Positions 34,351-41,875 of a stretch of 55,048 nt of DNA are shown here, one piece after another; the first letter of the stretch is position 1, and every line of letters starts with the position of its first letter. Position numbers and translations under genes: made by a program. The stretch is taken from NCBI RefSeq assembly GCF_014649815.1, contig NZ_BMTT01000029.1:1-55048 (forward strand), given 5' to 3'. Under the pieces are notes generated by a model. That model searched no databases. It was given only the letters and a program-made list of their open reading frames with translations, and had not been told where the DNA came from. This DNA is from Streptomyces mutabilis. GTDB taxonomy: Bacteria > Actinomycetota > Actinomycetes > Streptomycetales > Streptomycetaceae.

Positions 34351-35382
34351 TCAGTCCTTCCACAGCGTCGAGCGGTTCTTGCCGTCGGCCGTGCTGGTGA
34401 AGCCCGCCGTCGCGCCGCAGTCGTTGATGCCGTACACCCCGGAGTGGCCCACTCCGCCCGGCAGGTGGACGGGCGTTCCGTCGGCACCCCAGCGCACCGC
34501 TCGGCGCTGGCCGTCGGGCGCGACCGAGAAGCCGATCACCGTGCCCGCGTCGTTGACGCCGAACGCGTTGGCCGAGGTGTCGCCCGGCAGCGGAGCCAGC
34601 TCGGTGACCTCGCCGTCCGGGCGCCAGCGCAGCGCGTGCGAGGTCTCACCGGTGGAGGAGTTGCCGACCACGATGCCGGTGTCGCTGGCCGATATCGCCT
34701 GGGCCCCGGTGTGTCCCTCCGGTGCGGCGAGCGCGGTGACCTGGCCGGCCCGGTCCCACAGCACCGCGCGACTGCCGCCCTGCGCGTCCTTGGAGTAGCC
34801 GACGGCGATCCCGGTGTTGGTGATCCAGGCGGCTCCCGAGGCCTGGTCTCCCGGCAGCGGGGGCAGCAGGCTGAGCTTGTTGTCCGCGTTCCAGCGCAGC
34901 GCCTGGTAGACGCCCTCGCTGTCGCTCGCGAAACCGACCACGGTTCCGACGTTGTTGACGGCGTAGGCCCGGGAGATGGTGGAACCGGCGGGGGCGGGCA
35001 GCTCGGTGATGGTGCCGGTGCGGTTCCACTTCACGGCGCGCTGGGCGCCGCCGACGACGTACGACCGGCCCACCAGCAGCGTGCCCTTGTCGTTGATGGT
35101 GTACGCGACGCTCTCGGTGTCCCCGGGCAGCGTGCCATAGGCCTTGGCCCGGCCGGCCCTGTCCCAGAGCACGGCGCGGTTGGAGCCCTCGCTGTTGTTC
35201 GAGTAGCCGACGACCAGCCCGCCGTCGTTCACGTCGAAGGCGAGGCTGTTGTTCCCGCCCGGGAGCACTCCCAGGTCGGTGCCGGCGCTCTGCTCCGCGC
35301 CGAAGGCGGCGGTGGCCGAACCTGCCGTCACGACCGCCGCGACGGCCACGGCCGCGAGGCGCAGGGCGGTTTGGGTCTTCAT
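34351..35382 (-). CDS. Secreted HAF-repeat protein, copy 2
   Basis: A 343-residue paralogue of the next gene. The signal peptide is KTQTALRLAAVAVAAVVTAG with cleavage after about residue 28 (TAAFGA-EQ). The repeats read VLPGGNNSLAFDVNDGGLVV, TLPGDTESVAYTINDKGTLL, PLPGDTSANAFGVNDAGTVI and so on; each ends in AVLWDRAG or AVRWGADG. Both proteins end in LWKD. ATG at 35382 is preceded by CAGGAGGAACGCC. A role in binding the product outside the cell, in self-protection or in cell-wall contact is conceivable but not shown. A single Cys (NDCG) occurs near the C-terminus. Confidence 0.85.
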   Translation of the reverse strand: MKTQTALRLAAVAVAAVVTAGSATAAFGAEQSAGTDLGVLPGGNNSLAFDVNDGGLVVGYSNNSEGSNRAVLWDRAGRAKAYGTLPGDTESVAYTINDKGTLLVGRSYVVGGAQRAVKWNRTGTITELPAPAGSTISRAYAVNNVGTVVGFASDSEGVYQALRWNADNKLSLLPPLPGDQASGAAWITNTGIAVGYSKDAQGGSRAVLWDRAGQVTALAAPEGHTGAQAISASDTGIVVGNSSTGETSHALRWRPDGEVTELAPLPGDTSANAFGVNDAGTVIGFSVAPDGQRRAVRWGADGTPVHLPGGVGHSGVYGINDCGATAGFTSTADGKNRSTLWKD

Positions 35383-35403
35383 GGCGTTCCTCCTGTGGGG
35401 GCG

Positions 35404-36450
35404 TCAGCGGTGCTCGGCACGCGGCCGCAGACCGAAGGCCTCGGCGAGGAGCTCGTAGCAGCGCATCCGCGCCTTGTGGTCGTGGATGGAATTGATCACG
35501 ATGACTTCGTCGACGCCGAGGGTGTCCGCGAGTCCGGTGATACGGGCGTGCACCTGCTCGGGCGTGCCGACGGCGTTGCGGACGTACGGGTCGTGCCCGT
35601 CGTGGCCCGGTCCGGGGTCGGGGGCCAGGGCGACGTCGGCGCCCAGCTCCTCGATCGCCTGCTGCGGCGAGGGGACCGGTCCCGCGATCCCCGCCTCCAT
35701 GCGCTTGCGGAACAGGCGGTGTCCGGAGAACAGGGCGTTGGCCTCGTCCTCCGTCTCCGCGCAGTACACCCCGATGCCGAGGATGACGCGCGGCCGGTCG
35801 CCCGGCGCGTGCGCGGCGAACGCGTCGCGGTAGCTGCGCACCGCCTGCTCGGTCTGGTCCGGTCCCAGGAAGTGGGCGTAGGCGTAGGGCAGTCCGAGCC
35901 GCGCGGTCGCCTCGGCGCTGGCCGCGCTCGCGCCCAGCACCCAGATGTCGGGGCCGCCCGGCATGTCGGGCGAGGGGCGCAGGCCCTCGTAGGGGTGGCC
36001 CGGCGGGAACTCCTCGCGGTGCAGGAAGGCCCGGAGCTCCTCGATCTTCTCGAGGAAGTCGTTCCCGCCGGCCGGGTCCGCCGCGTCGCGTCGCAGCGCG
36101 CGCACCGCGGGCTCCCTGGACAGGTGGGCGCGGCCGATGCCGAGGTCGACACGGTCCGGGTAGAGGGCGTGCAGCACCCGGAAGACCTCGGCGACCTTGA
36201 AGGGGCTGTAGTAGGGCAGCAGTACGCCCCCGGAGCCCACCCGGATGCCGCTCGTCCGCGCCAGGATCTGGCCCACGAGGATCTCCGGCGCCGCCCCCGC
36301 CTGGAACGGGGAGGCGTGGTGCTCCGCGACCCAGTAGCGGTGGTAGCCGAGCGAGTCCGCGAGGGTGGCGAGCTCCAGGGTGTGCTGGAGCGCTTCGGAT
36401 GGGGTCGACCCGTCGGGCACGGGCGACTGGTCGATGACGGACAGCTGCAT
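35404..36450 (-). CDS. LLM-class flavin-dependent oxidoreductase, copy 2 (MsnO8-like)
   Basis: A 348-residue luciferase-like protein: LSVIDQSPVPDGSTPSEALQ (typical first strand of the MsnO8/YwcH group), HRYWVAEHHASPFQAGAAPE, RVGSGGVLLPYYSPFKVAEVFRVLHALYPDRVDLGIGRA and VLGASAASAEATARLGLPYAYAHF. It differs from the first LLM protein in both ends and active-site loops, so the two are not recent duplicates. ATG at 36450. The next gene upstream (13 nt) encodes a PPOX-fold flavoprotein that could be its cofactor partner. Substrate unknown. Confidence 0.87.
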   Translation of the reverse strand: MQLSVIDQSPVPDGSTPSEALQHTLELATLADSLGYHRYWVAEHHASPFQAGAAPEILVGQILARTSGIRVGSGGVLLPYYSPFKVAEVFRVLHALYPDRVDLGIGRAHLSREPAVRALRRDAADPAGGNDFLEKIEELRAFLHREEFPPGHPYEGLRPSPDMPGGPDIWVLGASAASAEATARLGLPYAYAHFLGPDQTEQAVRSYRDAFAAHAPGDRPRVILGIGVYCAETEDEANALFSGHRLFRKRMEAGIAGPVPSPQQAIEELGADVALAPDPGPGHDGHDPYVRNAVGTPEQVHARITGLADTLGVDEVIVINSIHDHKARMRCYELLAEAFGLRPRAEHR

Positions 36451-36463
36451 GCGCGTGTCTCCT

Positions 36464-36907
36464 TCAGCTCCTGGCGCGCGGCCCCGGCGACGGGGCCCGG
36501 TACGGCGCGGCGCCTGCGACGTCACGGGCCTGGGTGGTGCGGTGCTCCGGGTCCAGGCCGAGGGTGAGGATCCGGGTCGGATGGATCCGGATGATGTCGT
36601 TGCTGTAGCCGGTGGTGGGAGCGCCGGTGATCGCCTCGGCCCACCCCCGGATCTCCACGCAGCGCACCTGCCACGGGTCCGTCGAGGGAATGTCGTCGAC
36701 CACCAGGCTCACCAGCGGGTTAGCCGCGACGTTACGGAACTTCTGGGTCTGGCCCATGCTGTGGCCGCCGATGTCGATCGTGCCGGTCCCGGTGTTCACC
36801 GAGAACGCGACCGGCCGGGCCTGCGGCTGCCCCTTGGGGCTGACGGTGGCGAGCCGGCCCAGCGGCGCCTCGCGCAGATAGGCCAGTTCCAGGTCGGTGA
36901 ACGGCAT
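36464..36907 (-). CDS. PPOX-fold (pyridoxamine-phosphate-oxidase-like) FMN/F420 protein
   Basis: A 147-residue split-barrel protein: FTDLELAYLREAPLGRLATVSPKGQPQARPVAFSVN at the N-terminus, IDIGGHSMGQTQKFRNVAANPLVSLVVDD in the middle and VEIRGWAEAITG. The LGRLATVSPKGQPQ and KFRNVAANP segments are those of the PPOX-class F420- or FMN-dependent group. About 15 C-terminal residues (APYRAPSPGPRARS) look unstructured. It lies 13 nt before the LLM gene and 20 nt after the methyltransferase gene on the same strand. It may reduce a quinone intermediate or hand over reduced cofactor; both are inference. Confidence 0.85.
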   Translation of the reverse strand: MPFTDLELAYLREAPLGRLATVSPKGQPQARPVAFSVNTGTGTIDIGGHSMGQTQKFRNVAANPLVSLVVDDIPSTDPWQVRCVEIRGWAEAITGAPTTGYSNDIIRIHPTRILTLGLDPEHRTTQARDVAGAAPYRAPSPGPRARS

Positions 36908-36927
36908 CGCTGCTTCCTCCCCCGCGC

Positions 36928-37638
36928 TCAGGCCGCGGTGCCGACGAAGTAGCCGGGGCGCGCCTCTGCGGAGGCGACGTAGTCGACCTTCAGACCCGCC
37001 TGACTGAACGCGGCCTCGTACTCGTCCGGGGTGAACAGCGTCAGCTCGTCGATCTCGCTGCGGTGCTGGACGCCTTCTCGGTCGGCGAGGACGTAGTGGA
37101 GCTCCATGCGCGTGAGGTTGCCCACGCGCGTCGAGTGCGAGACGCGGGTGATGGTGCGCCCCTCATGGGTGAGTGCGTGGCCGGAGACATGGTGGTCCAG
37201 GAACGTCTGCGGGAAGTACCAGGGTTCGATGACCACCACTCCGCCCGCGGTCAGATTCCCGGCGAAGGTCCGCAACGCCGCGTTCAGATCCTGCGTGCTG
37301 CGCAGATAGCCGATCGAGCTGAACATGCACACGATCGCGTCGAAGGAGCTCCCCAGCCGGAAGTCCCGCATGTCCGCGTGGTGCAGCGGGGTGTCGGGCA
37401 GTCGCTGCTTCGCCACCTCCAGCATGGGCCGGGACAGGTCCACGCCCTCGACCCGGTCGAAGAGGCCGGCGAAGGCTTCCAGGTGGATGCCGGTCCCGCA
37501 GGCGACGTCGAGCAGGCTCTGGGCGTCCCCCTTCTTCTCCCGGATCAGGCCGGCCACTTCTCGTGCCTCGGCCCGGTAGTCCTTCCTGTCCTGGTAGAGC
37601 AGGTCGTACATCTCGGCGGCGCTGTTGTTCTCGTACAT
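36928..37638 (-). CDS. SAM-dependent sugar N,N-dimethyltransferase (SpnS/DesVI/TylM1 type)
   Basis: Methylates the amino group of the TDP-amino sugar twice. The 236-residue class I methyltransferase opens NNSAAEMYDLLYQDRKDYRAEAREVAGLI, typical of this sugar family. The SAM motif is SLLDVACGTGIHLEAFAG, followed by VEGVDLSRPMLEVAKQRLPD, HADMRDFRLGSSFDAIVCMFSSIGY and VIEPWYFPQTFLDHHVSG. The fit with SpnS (recalled) completes the forosamine set. ATG at 37638. It is the only clear SAM-dependent methyltransferase in the window, yet the cluster carries a whole SAM-recycling cassette. Confidence 0.92.
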   Translation of the reverse strand: MYENNSAAEMYDLLYQDRKDYRAEAREVAGLIREKKGDAQSLLDVACGTGIHLEAFAGLFDRVEGVDLSRPMLEVAKQRLPDTPLHHADMRDFRLGSSFDAIVCMFSSIGYLRSTQDLNAALRTFAGNLTAGGVVVIEPWYFPQTFLDHHVSGHALTHEGRTITRVSHSTRVGNLTRMELHYVLADREGVQHRSEIDELTLFTPDEYEAAFSQAGLKVDYVASAEARPGYFVGTAA

Positions 37639-37804
37639 GAGGCATCCCAGATCGTCGCGTTCGGTTCGCCGGGGCAGGTCTGCGCGCCGGCCGATGCTGA
37701 GCGGCCCTCATCGTCGGGACGCCGCCTTGAACACGGCTCGACGTCCGGTCCACGGGCCGCTCGGGTGTCCGCGCCAGAGGTGACGGACGGAGGCTGAGTC
37801 GAGG

Positions 37805-38260
37805 TCAGGCGGGCACGCCGTCCGCTTCCAGGTGGCGCCGCCGCACCAGCCAGCGGCCCGCCTGGCGCACGAGTTCGTCACGGCAGAGCACGTGCCCGCG
37901 GATCTTCAGGGACCCGCCTTCGGGCGTGGCCATCGCCAGCCCGTAGTACCGCGTGCGCAGTGTGCCGTCCGGCTGCGGCTGTACGTCGATCATGGCGAGC
38001 CAGTGCCGGAAGTCGCCCGTCCCCTGCGCGCTGATGTGGGCGAGCGCGTCCCGCATGGACTTCAGGATGGCGGCCCGCCCGGTGTCGGGCGTCTCCTGGA
38101 AGTTCGATCCGAGCACGGCGTCCTCGGTGAACGTCTGGGACCAGGCCACCGGGTCGGCGGCGCTTCCGTCCAGCAGGTTCATCTGGCGGGAGTAGAACTG
38201 CTGTATCTGCGCGTACAGATCCGCGGAGACGTAGGGGGCCTGGGGTGGGGAGACGGTCAT
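37805..38260 (-). CDS. SnoaL-like (NTF2-fold) protein, copy 2
   Basis: A 151-residue relative of the protein at 24.7 kb. It shares the opening LYAQIQQFYSRQMNLLDGSA, then WSQTFTEDAVLGSNF, then DFRHWLAMIDVQPQPDGTLRTRYYGLAMATPEGG. ATG at 38260 lies 58 nt after the SARP gene on the same strand. The core aligns with copy 1 by eye along nearly the whole length, so these two are true paralogues, with the third copy more distant. Reaction unknown. Confidence 0.8.
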   Translation of the reverse strand: MTVSPPQAPYVSADLYAQIQQFYSRQMNLLDGSAADPVAWSQTFTEDAVLGSNFQETPDTGRAAILKSMRDALAHISAQGTGDFRHWLAMIDVQPQPDGTLRTRYYGLAMATPEGGSLKIRGHVLCRDELVRQAGRWLVRRRHLEADGVPA

Positions 38261-38318
38261 GCGTCCCGCCTTTCCTCGCCGGGAGGCGAATGCTCATGGA
38301 ATCGGGCGGCACATCGCT

Positions 38319-39170
38319 TCAGGCGCCGCTGGCGGCGGCCCGCGGCACCAGTTCGCGCACCGGGCGGAGCCGTGCGGGGGCGTTCAGCGCGGCACCGGTC
38401 CGGGCGGGTTCGGTCGACCTGGCGCCGAGGAGCCGGATGTGCATCTGCTGCAACTCGTGCGAGGGCTCGAGCCCCAGCTCCTCGGCGAGCAGGCGCCGCA
38501 CGTCCTGGTAGGCCTGCAGCGCCTCGGCACGCCGCCCGGCGGCCCCGAGTGCCGCGATGAGCTGGGTGTGGAACCACTCGTTGAGCGGGTAGTCGTTGAT
38601 CAGTTTCCGTAGCTCCGGTATGGACTCGCGGTGCCGTCCGAGCTGTTCCTCGGCCTGGATCCGCAGCTCGTAGGCGCGTATCCGCAGCTCCTCCAGGTGC
38701 ACGATGTGCCCTCTGAGCAGGTCGCCGGCGGGCGAGTTCGACAGTGCCGGGCCACGCCACAGAGCAAGCGCCTGCCGTACGGTGCTCAGGGCCGAGGCCG
38801 GGTCCTGGTCGCCGAGTTCGCGTCGGGCTCGTGCCACCAGGCGCTCGAAGACCTTGACGTCGACCTCGTCGTCTTCGACCTGGATGGCATAACCGGGTGC
38901 GCTGGTGACGATCAGCTCGCGGTCGGCCGGCGCCAGTCCCTCTCCGACGAACATCCGCCGCGCGTGGTAGATGTACGTCTGCAGCGTGGTGACGGCGCTG
39001 CGCGGCGGCTTGTCCCCCCACAGTTCCTGGATGAGCGACTCTGCGGTGACGATCTCGTTGGCCCTCGCCAGGAGCAGAGCGAGGGTCTGGCACATCTTGG
39101 GAGTTCCCGGCCGGCAGATCCTGCCGTCATCAGCGACTATTTCGAACGGGCCGATCAGTTTGAACCGCAT
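38319..39170 (-). CDS. SARP-family transcriptional activator 1
   Basis: A 283-residue regulator of the ActII-ORF4/RedD type. An OmpR-like winged helix occupies residues 1-95 (FKLIGPFEIVADDGRICRPGTPKMCQTLALLL, IQELWGDKPPRSAVTTLQTYIYHARR). A BTAD helical domain fills 100-250 (VFERLVARARRELGDQD, YPLNEWFHTQLIAALGAAGRRAEALQAYQDVRRLLAEELGLEPSHELQQMH). There is no ATPase or TPR extension. ATG at 39170 follows GAGGAGTTAATTCC. It is probably the direct activator of the biosynthetic promoters through 11-bp-pitch repeats. Confidence 0.94.
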   Translation of the reverse strand: MRFKLIGPFEIVADDGRICRPGTPKMCQTLALLLARANEIVTAESLIQELWGDKPPRSAVTTLQTYIYHARRMFVGEGLAPADRELIVTSAPGYAIQVEDDEVDVKVFERLVARARRELGDQDPASALSTVRQALALWRGPALSNSPAGDLLRGHIVHLEELRIRAYELRIQAEEQLGRHRESIPELRKLINDYPLNEWFHTQLIAALGAAGRRAEALQAYQDVRRLLAEELGLEPSHELQQMHIRLLGARSTEPARTGAALNAPARLRPVRELVPRAAASGA

Positions 39171-39839
39171 GGAATTAACTCCTCATCGCAGACAGATGAC
39201 GGTTTTCCAGAACTGCAGGCGTTTCATTCGCCCCCTCCGGGGGACCAACTGCCGGGATTTGTGAAGAGTCTCTTCGGGCACGAATCGGCACGTCAAGGAA
39301 CCAACTTCAGAACTGGGTGAAGTTACGTCAGGGATCTGCCGGTCGGCGCAGTGTGTGCCCTCATGGTCGGGGCGTGGTGCGGGGCAGCACCCGGCCGGCC
39401 GCGCCCGCCGCGGACCTGCGGACGACCGTCGGAATTTCACAGGATGATGTCCGGGCGGTTGCCCGGCAAGGAATGACGGCAGGCAGCCGGCGCCCTCGGC
39501 GAGAACCCACCGGGAAATGGCTGTGCGGGTTACCTCCGGGACTGTGCCGGTTCCCTCCGGCAGCAGGAGCCGGCCGACGACGCCATGGGCCTGTTCTGCT
39601 CGGCCCCGGTCTGTACGAGACCGCACGGAAGTACTCGCCGGGGCAGCCGCGGGAGAGGCCGGAAGCCGGCTCCGCGCAGCCGAGACGGGGCAAAGGCCCG
39701 GTCCACCCGCCCGACCAGCGACAACAGGGCCCGTCCCCACTCCGGGCGCAGGTAAGAGTTTTGACAAACCGGCCTGCTGGTTTGTAGCGTCGGTGGCGCA
39801 CGTCCGCGGTTGCCGACAGAGACGGGCTTGGGGGAACAG
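39171..39839. other. 669-nt divergent regulatory region, no gene seen
   Basis: Between the divergent SARP1 (minus) and response regulator (plus) genes. The left part (39171-39320) is AT-richer than the rest and probably carries the SARP1 promoter. It includes GACGGTTTTCC, half of an ARE-like site. The middle is high GC with no credible reading frame. The right part contains a perfect ARE-type operator at 39764-39785. Confidence 0.6.
39764..39785. promoter_or_regulatory. ARE-type operator before the response regulator gene
   Basis: ACAAACC (39764-39770), 8 nt, GGTTTGT (39779-39785): a perfect 7-bp dyad with the AACC-N8-GGTT layout of autoregulatory elements bound by butyrolactone-receptor homologues. 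It lies 54 nt upstream of the GTG start, where it would overlap or flank the promoter. Likely readers are the TetR proteins encoded at 46 and 48 kb. Confidence 0.7.
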
Positions 39840-40634
39840 GTGGACCGGAAGACCATGAGGTTCGCGGAAGCGCGGGCACCTCGTCATCATCACGCGGACA
39901 CCGCGCTCCGCACGGCCGCCCACGTGAACAGGCCTCTCCCGCAGGGGAAGGCCGGCACCGCGCAGCGCGGCGGGTTGCGGGTGCTCGTCGTGGAGAGCGA
40001 GCCGCGTGCCGCGGAGGCCCTGATCCAAGGGCTGCGACGGCACGGGCACCGGGCCGAGAGCGTAGCCACCGGCGCCAGGGCGCTGCAGCTGCAGCACGGG
40101 GCCGACCTGGTACTCCTGGACCTGGACCTGCCCGACCTGGACGGCATCGAGGTCTGCCGTTCCATCCGCTCCACCGGGGAGATCCCGCTCATCGCCGTCA
40201 GTGCCCGCGACTCCGAACTCGACCGGGTGCTGGGCCTGCAGGCAGGAGCCGACGACTACATCGTCAAGCCGTACGGCTTCCGGGAACTCATGGCCCGGAT
40301 CGAGGCGATCATGCGGAGGGTCCGCCCGCCACGGCTCGCGGAGCAGGTCATCCAGCACGGCCCGCTGCGCGTCGACGCGCGGACCCGGCAAGTCCACGTC
40401 AACGGCCGGCGCATCGACGTCACCCGCAAGGAGTTCGACCTCCTGCACCTGCTCTGCTTCCAGCCCGAAACGGTCGTCTCGCGCAGACAGCTGATGGCAC
40501 AGGTCTGGGACGACTCCTGGTCGCCCCCCGGCCGCACCATCGACACCCACGTCAGCAGCCTGCGCAGCAAACTGGGCGCCAGCACGTGGATCATCACCGT
40601 GCGCGGAGTCGGCTTCCGTCTCGGGCATCCCTGA
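39840..40634 (+). CDS. Orphan atypical OmpR-type response regulator (JadR1/LanI-like)
   Basis: A 264-residue regulator with an N-terminal extension of about 45 basic residues, a receiver domain (LRVLVVESEPRAAEALIQGL, phospho-acceptor Asp in LVLLDLDLPDLDG, Thr/Ser in IAVSARDS, Lys in DDYIVKPYGF) and a winged-helix DNA-binding domain (VTRKEFDLLHLLCFQPETVVSRRQLMAQVW, GRTIDTHVSSLRSKLG). The acidic pair that binds magnesium is altered (ESE instead of DDE), and no histidine kinase lies nearby. Both are as in JadR1-type regulators that sense end products rather than phosphorylation. GTG at 39840 has GGGGGA upstream; ATG 39855 and TTG 39810 are alternatives. Confidence 0.88.
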   Translation: MDRKTMRFAEARAPRHHHADTALRTAAHVNRPLPQGKAGTAQRGGLRVLVVESEPRAAEALIQGLRRHGHRAESVATGARALQLQHGADLVLLDLDLPDLDGIEVCRSIRSTGEIPLIAVSARDSELDRVLGLQAGADDYIVKPYGFRELMARIEAIMRRVRPPRLAEQVIQHGPLRVDARTRQVHVNGRRIDVTRKEFDLLHLLCFQPETVVSRRQLMAQVWDDSWSPPGRTIDTHVSSLRSKLGASTWIITVRGVGFRLGHP

Positions 40635-40690
40635 GAGGCCGTCGGGCGCCTCGGCCGCCCCGGCTGCCGTGGAGGGGGACAGGCGCGCGC

Positions 40691-40740
40691 CGGCCTCCTC
40701 CGCCCCGCCGGACGGTCCCGTGCGAGGCGGAGGCAGGCCG
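40691..40740. terminator. Imperfect bidirectional hairpin between convergent genes
   Basis: CGGCCTCCTCCGCC (40691-40704) can pair with GGCGGAGGCAGGCCG (40726-40740), with one bulged base. It sits between the response regulator stop (40634) and the stop of the third cyclase gene (40764). Confidence 0.6.
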
Positions 40741-40763
40741 ACCGGCACTGATCAGCCGCGCGG

Positions 40764-41699
40764 TCAGCGCCTGGCCTCGGCATACTCCTTGGCGCACCGC
40801 AGCGTGGCCAGGCTGTTGGCGCTCAGCGCGCTGCGCACGTACTCCTTGGCGTCACCCACGCTCGCCTGCGGCCCCAGGTACTCGGTGATGCCGGCCGCAT
40901 CGAGGGCGACCGTGTGCCGCGCCGAGGCCAGTACGCCGTCGCCGTCCTCCTCGAACGTCCAGGACCCGATGTGCAGGGCGAGCAAGGCCGGCGTCCGGGC
41001 GGCCTTGTAGGCGATCCTGCGGTGCGGGAAGCACACGCGGTACGCCTTGGTGGTGTGCACGCTGCCGTCCTCGAGCCGCGTGTCCGTCTCCAGCGTCTGC
41101 AGACCCACCGGGTCCTCGACGAAGCGGACGGTGAGGATGTGCGGCAGCCGGTCGCCCCACAGATGCGCGTCGTTGACGAAGTCGTAGACGTCCTCGACGG
41201 AGCCTGCCACGCGCACGGTGTCCTCGAAGGAGAACGTGAGATCTCGGCCGGCGTGGGCCTGCTCGAGACTGTCCTTCAGGGATGCGAGCTGCAGGCGGGA
41301 GTTCTGGTCGACGGCCCGCGCGATCCACTCCAACGCCTCCGCGTCGTCGTCCAGGGCGCGGCAGGTGTGCAGCAGCCGGATCCGGGACCGGTGCTCGCCC
41401 AGGGGCTCGATGACATAGCTGCCGCGCAGGGAGTCGATGGGCGCGGCGGTGGCCTCCTGCCAGAAGTCGATGCGCAGGGCCCGCTCGTCGAACACACGAC
41501 GTGAGGTCCAGCTCACCGCCTCCCCGTTGGCGGTCGCCCAGACGCGGATCTGCTCCTCGTCGCCCTTGCGCTCCACCTGCTCGACGAAGACGGTGGGCGG
41601 AAAGATCCGCGGCAGGTCCTCGACGCCCGACAGCAGCCGGTACACGTCGGCGGCCGGGGCAGCGACAGTGATCTCGTGCTCAACCTCATGGGTCGTCAT
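40764..41699 (-). CDS. Didomain aromatase/cyclase (ActVII type), copy 3
   Basis: A 311-residue two-half START-like protein closely similar to copy 1: EVEHEITVAAPAADVYRLLSGVEDLPRIFPPTVFVE, LTFSFEDTVRVAGSVEDVYDFVNDAHLWGDRLPHI, and the ending VGDAKEYVRSALSANSLATL. In copy 1 the same places read EVEHEITVQAPATAVYRLIA and VGDAKEYVRTALSTNSRATL. It is thus a paralogue inside the same cluster, but 20 kb away and next to a SARP. ATG at 41699. An ARE-like dyad lies 67 nt upstream. It may act on the chain from the second KS/CLF pair. Confidence 0.93.
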   Translation of the reverse strand: MTTHEVEHEITVAAPAADVYRLLSGVEDLPRIFPPTVFVEQVERKGDEEQIRVWATANGEAVSWTSRRVFDERALRIDFWQEATAAPIDSLRGSYVIEPLGEHRSRIRLLHTCRALDDDAEALEWIARAVDQNSRLQLASLKDSLEQAHAGRDLTFSFEDTVRVAGSVEDVYDFVNDAHLWGDRLPHILTVRFVEDPVGLQTLETDTRLEDGSVHTTKAYRVCFPHRRIAYKAARTPALLALHIGSWTFEEDGDGVLASARHTVALDAAGITEYLGPQASVGDAKEYVRSALSANSLATLRCAKEYAEARR

Positions 41700-41765
41700 G
41701 TGCGGCTGTCTCCTCTTGTCGTTTCCGGGATGCGCATGCGTCTGGCATGAGACCGGCCTCCAGGG

Positions 41766-41785
41766 AAAACCGCCTTTGCGGTTTC
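41766..41785. promoter_or_regulatory. ARE-type operator or hairpin upstream of aromatase copy 3
   Basis: AAAACC (41766-41771), 8 nt, GGTTTC (41780-41785); the core AAACCGC-CTTT-GCGGTTT is a perfect dyad. The AAACC-N8-GGTTT geometry is the same as at the other ARE-like sites. It could also serve as a terminator for SARP2, whose stop is 91 nt upstream in transcription order. Confidence 0.5.
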
Positions 41786-41875
41786 GTAACAACCGGCCAT
41801 GCAGCCGATCCGGCGCTCGGACTCCTGACCGCACGCGGCCGAGCCGTCGGGCCATCGGCTCGGATCTTGCCGCGT

